This document shows positions 14,970 through 16,877 of a DNA stretch of 16,877 nt, in pieces. Location: NCBI GenBank assembly GCA_016869915.1, contig VGDA01000025.1:1-16877 (forward strand), read 5' to 3'. The position numbers were made by a program, and so were the translations under genes. Position 1 is the stretch's first letter. Every line of letters starts with the position of its first letter. A model generated the notes under the pieces. That model searched no databases. It saw only the letters and a program-made list of their open reading frames with translations, and had not been told where the DNA came from. The stretch comes from Alphaproteobacteria bacterium. GTDB lineage: Bacteria; Pseudomonadota; Alphaproteobacteria; CACIAM-22H2.

Positions 14970-14976
14970 GATGCCG

Positions 14977-15144
14977 ATGGACACGCTCGCCTTCCTGCTC
15001 TTCTGCCTCGCGGCCTTCTACGTGGCCGCCTGGACGATGCTGAACGAGCGGCTGGGCGAGCACGGCCGCGGCCGCGGGCCGCTCGCGATCCGCCGCGAGG
15101 AGCCGGCCGCGGCGCGGCGCGCGCGCGGGGCGCCGGGGGGCTGA
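14977..15144 (+). CDS. Small single-span membrane protein, 55 aa, unknown function
   Basis: A short frame encodes MDTLAFLLFCLAAFYVAAWT and then a charged tail with LNERLGEHGRGRG and REEPAAARRARGAPGG. The first 20 residues form one clear membrane helix. The basic remainder should stay in the cytoplasm by the positive-inside rule. I do not recognise a family. Coding is supported by the clean hydrophobic/charged split and by G/C-rich third positions. An ATG at 14971 is also in frame and would add two residues (MPM); 14977 gives better spacing (9 nt) from GGGGA. That site is buried in the 3' arm of the preceding hairpin, so expression may depend on translation of pxpA or on melting of the hairpin. 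The frame ends 31 nt before the ligase pseudogene. Confidence 0.55.
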   Translation: MDTLAFLLFCLAAFYVAAWTMLNERLGEHGRGRGPLAIRREEPAAARRARGAPGG

Positions 15145-15175
15145 ACGCCGCGCCGGCCCGGGCAGGGGCCCGGCG

Positions 15176-16436
15176 ATGCGCGCCTATCTCTTCGTGCTGA
15201 TCTACGCGGGCATGCTGCCGCTCGCGCTGCTCTCGCCCTTCGCGGGCGCGATGGCCTGGGCGTGGCTGTCGCTGATGTAGCCGCAGAGCCAGACCTACGG
15301 CTATTTCTCCTTCGGCTTCGCGGCGCCCGTCGCGGCGCTGACGCTCGCCACCTTCCTGCTGTCGCGGGAGCGCGCGCTGCCGCCGGGCGCGGCGGTGTCC
15401 TGGGCGATGGCCGGGATGGTCCTCGCCTGCGGCATCGCCCATGCGACCGCGATCGACCGCGAGATCGGCGCGGTGCGCTGGGACACGATCTGGAAGGGCC
15501 TGCTGCTCGCGCAGGCGACGCTCGCGATGCTGCGCACGCAGCTGCGCATCCACGCCTTCGTCTGGATCGTCGCGCGCTCGATCGGCTATTTCGGGCTGAA
15601 GGGCGGGCTGTTCACGCTGCTGACCGGCGGCTCTACCGCGTCGTCGGCGCCGACGGATCCATCATCGGCGACAACAACCACCTCGCGGTCGCCCTCGCGA
15701 TGGTCCTGCCGCTCGTCGCCTACTTGGCGATGCACAGCGAGAGCCGCATCCTTCGCCTCGCATGCTGGGCCTCGGTGCCGCTGGTGGCGCTCGGCGCGCT
15801 CTTCACCTATTGGCGCGGCGGCGCGCTCGCGCTCGGCGCGATGGTGGCTCTGGCCTGGCTGCGCACCCGCCATCGCCTGGCCATGCTCGCGCCGATCGCG
15901 CTGCTCGGGCTCGGCGAGCTCGCCTTCGCGCCCGATGCGCTGCTCAAGCGCCTCGGCTCGATCGACGACTACGGAAGCGACCCGTCCGCCATGGGCCGGA
16001 TCGCGATCTGGCGCGTGGCGCTGGAGCTCGGGCTGCGCAACCCGCTGACGGCTTCGGCTTCCAGGCGACGGCGCTGCCCCATGTCGTCGCGCAGGTCGGC
16101 CCGGCGGTGACGCCGCGCGCGGTCCACAACTCCTACCTCGAGGCCTTCGCGGAGGCCGGCGCGCTCGCGCTCGCGTGCCATCTCCTGATGATCCTCGCCG
16201 CGGCGCTCGACCTGCGCCGCGCGCGCCGCGCCACGGCGGGCGTCGCGGGCTGGCGATGGGCGCACGACCTCGCGGGCATGTTGCAGGCCTCGCTGCTCGC
16301 CTATTGCGTCGGCAGCTTCTTCATCTCCTTCGCCTTCTACGACGGCTGGTGGTACCTCGCGGCGCTGGCGACGGCGCTGCGCGTGCATGCCTGCGGGGCG
16401 CTCGCCGCGGCGGCGATCCCCGCGCGGGGCCGGTGA
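15176..16436 (+). pseudogene. O-glycosylation ligase / O-antigen ligase-like (exosortase A-associated type), disrupted
   Basis: Joined across frames this would encode about 420 residues, normal for the exosortase-A-associated O-glycosylation ligase group of the WaaL/Wzy_C superfamily, multi-span proteins that transfer or polymerise surface glycans. It opens MRAYLFVLIYAGMLPLALLS with AWLSLM, then an in-frame TAG (15278-15280) where relatives continue with a residue before PQS. Frame is lost again near 15632-15634, where GGS then YRVVGADGSIIGDNNHLAVA requires one missing base, and near 16051-16052, where RNPLTG then FGFQATALPHVVAQVG needs another. The C-terminal part keeps VHNSYLEAFAEAGALAL, the ligase motif region. 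Each segment matches the family well, so the damage is recent or is sequencing error. The next frame overlaps its stop (TGATG, 16434-16438). Confidence 0.85.
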
Positions 16437-16877
16437 TGCGCGAGGCCGTGCTGCCCGCGCTGCGCTGGACCGCGCTCGGCAGGCTGGGCGCGCAGGCGCT
16501 CTCCCTCGCCGCGACGCTCGTGGTCGTGCGCATCCTCGGGCCCTCCGAATACGGTCTCTTCGCGCTGTGCATGGCGCCGGTCACCTTCCTCGGCGCGCTC
16601 GTCGTGGTGGCGCCGTCCTCCCTCGTGATCCGAGCGAACGCGCCTCGCCGCGACACGCGCCGCGCGACCGGCCTCCTCGTCGCCCTCGCGGGGCTCGCGA
16701 CGCTCGCGATGGTCCCGGCGTCCGTCGCGATCGCGTGGTCGCGGGACGATCCGCGGACGCTGCCGCTCGCCTGGGAGCAGGGCGCGCTGCGCCGCGTCCT
16801 GGCGCGGCTGCGCCCGGAGCTCTTCCACGCGACCTGGAACCTCGGCGTCCCGCTGGCGTCGCGCGTGCCGGCGGTGC
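16436..16877 (+). CDS. Chimeric frame: Wzx-type flippase N-terminus joined to a GT4 glycosyltransferase segment (partial)
   Basis: An uninterrupted frame of 147 codons runs off the window. Residues 1-100 resemble the start of an oligosaccharide flippase (polysaccharide biosynthesis/MATE-like): LRWTALGRLGAQALSLAATL, VVVRILGPSEYGLFAL, and three hydrophobic spans at about 17-35, 45-66 and 80-101. From about residue 103 the sequence no longer looks like a membrane protein. LAWEQGALRRVLARLRPELF (111-130), then HATWNLGVPLASRVPAV, is instead the pattern of the N-terminal domain of GT4 glycosyltransferases, where (L)WEQ...LRPDLFHATWN precedes a TLHDLIP-type motif. The simplest reading is a deletion joining two neighbouring polysaccharide genes in frame at about 16735-16770, or an assembly join. 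The ATG overlaps the ligase stop by one base. Confidence 0.65.
   Translation, partial: MREAVLPALRWTALGRLGAQALSLAATLVVVRILGPSEYGLFALCMAPVTFLGALVVVAPSSLVIRANAPRRDTRRATGLLVALAGLATLAMVPASVAIAWSRDDPRTLPLAWEQGALRRVLARLRPELFHATWNLGVPLASRVPAV

Noticed and set aside
15159..15174. CCGGGC/GCCCGG inverted repeat just before the ligase pseudogene
   Set aside because: A 6-bp GC stem is expected by chance at this base composition and has no other support.

Overview
The window is very GC-rich bacterial chromosomal DNA with tightly packed genes. Almost every codon ends in G or C, and gene joints are often ATGA or GTGA overlaps. The mix suggests an alphaproteobacterium, perhaps Rhodospirillales-like: a DNA-ligase-associated repair set, a photolyase with a lipid-modification operon of the singlet-oxygen-response type, a PxpABC 5-oxoprolinase set, and an exosortase-A-type O-glycosylation ligase. 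The taxonomic placement is inference. No rRNA, tRNA, CRISPR array, insertion sequence or prophage was seen.

Region 1 (1-4434) is a DNA repair island. On the minus strand lie the first 53 codons of an ATP-dependent DNA ligase and its associated beta-CASP exonuclease. Divergently on the plus strand lie the Lhr-type DEXH helicase and the metallophosphoesterase PdeM. Both plus-strand genes have a -10-like hexamer placed so close to the ATG that their mRNAs may be leaderless.

Region 2 (4547-11357) is a co-directional run: class I CPD photolyase, COG2907 FAD oxidoreductase (TTG start), DUF1365 protein, cyclopropane-synthase-like methyltransferase, GPH/MFS transporter and DUF3833 lipoprotein. Related gene sets belong to light and singlet-oxygen regulons elsewhere. 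The methyltransferase lacks two of the bicarbonate-binding residues of true cyclopropane synthases, so it more likely makes a methylated or furan-type lipid than a cyclopropane.

Region 3 (11370-14924) is a 5-oxoproline utilisation locus. PxpC, PxpB and an SMP-30-type lactonase form a minus-strand operon with 4-nt overlaps. PxpA is divergent. A long hairpin starts in the pxpA stop codon and covers the ribosome-binding region of a small single-span membrane protein.

Region 4 (15176-16877) is a decayed or misassembled surface-polysaccharide locus. The O-glycosylation ligase carries one nonsense codon and two one-base deletions. The next reading frame starts as a Wzx-type flippase and ends as a GT4 glycosyltransferase in the same frame, which looks like a deletion fusion. 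No gene-free stretch exceeds 300 bases; the longest gaps are about 125, 112 and 83 nt.
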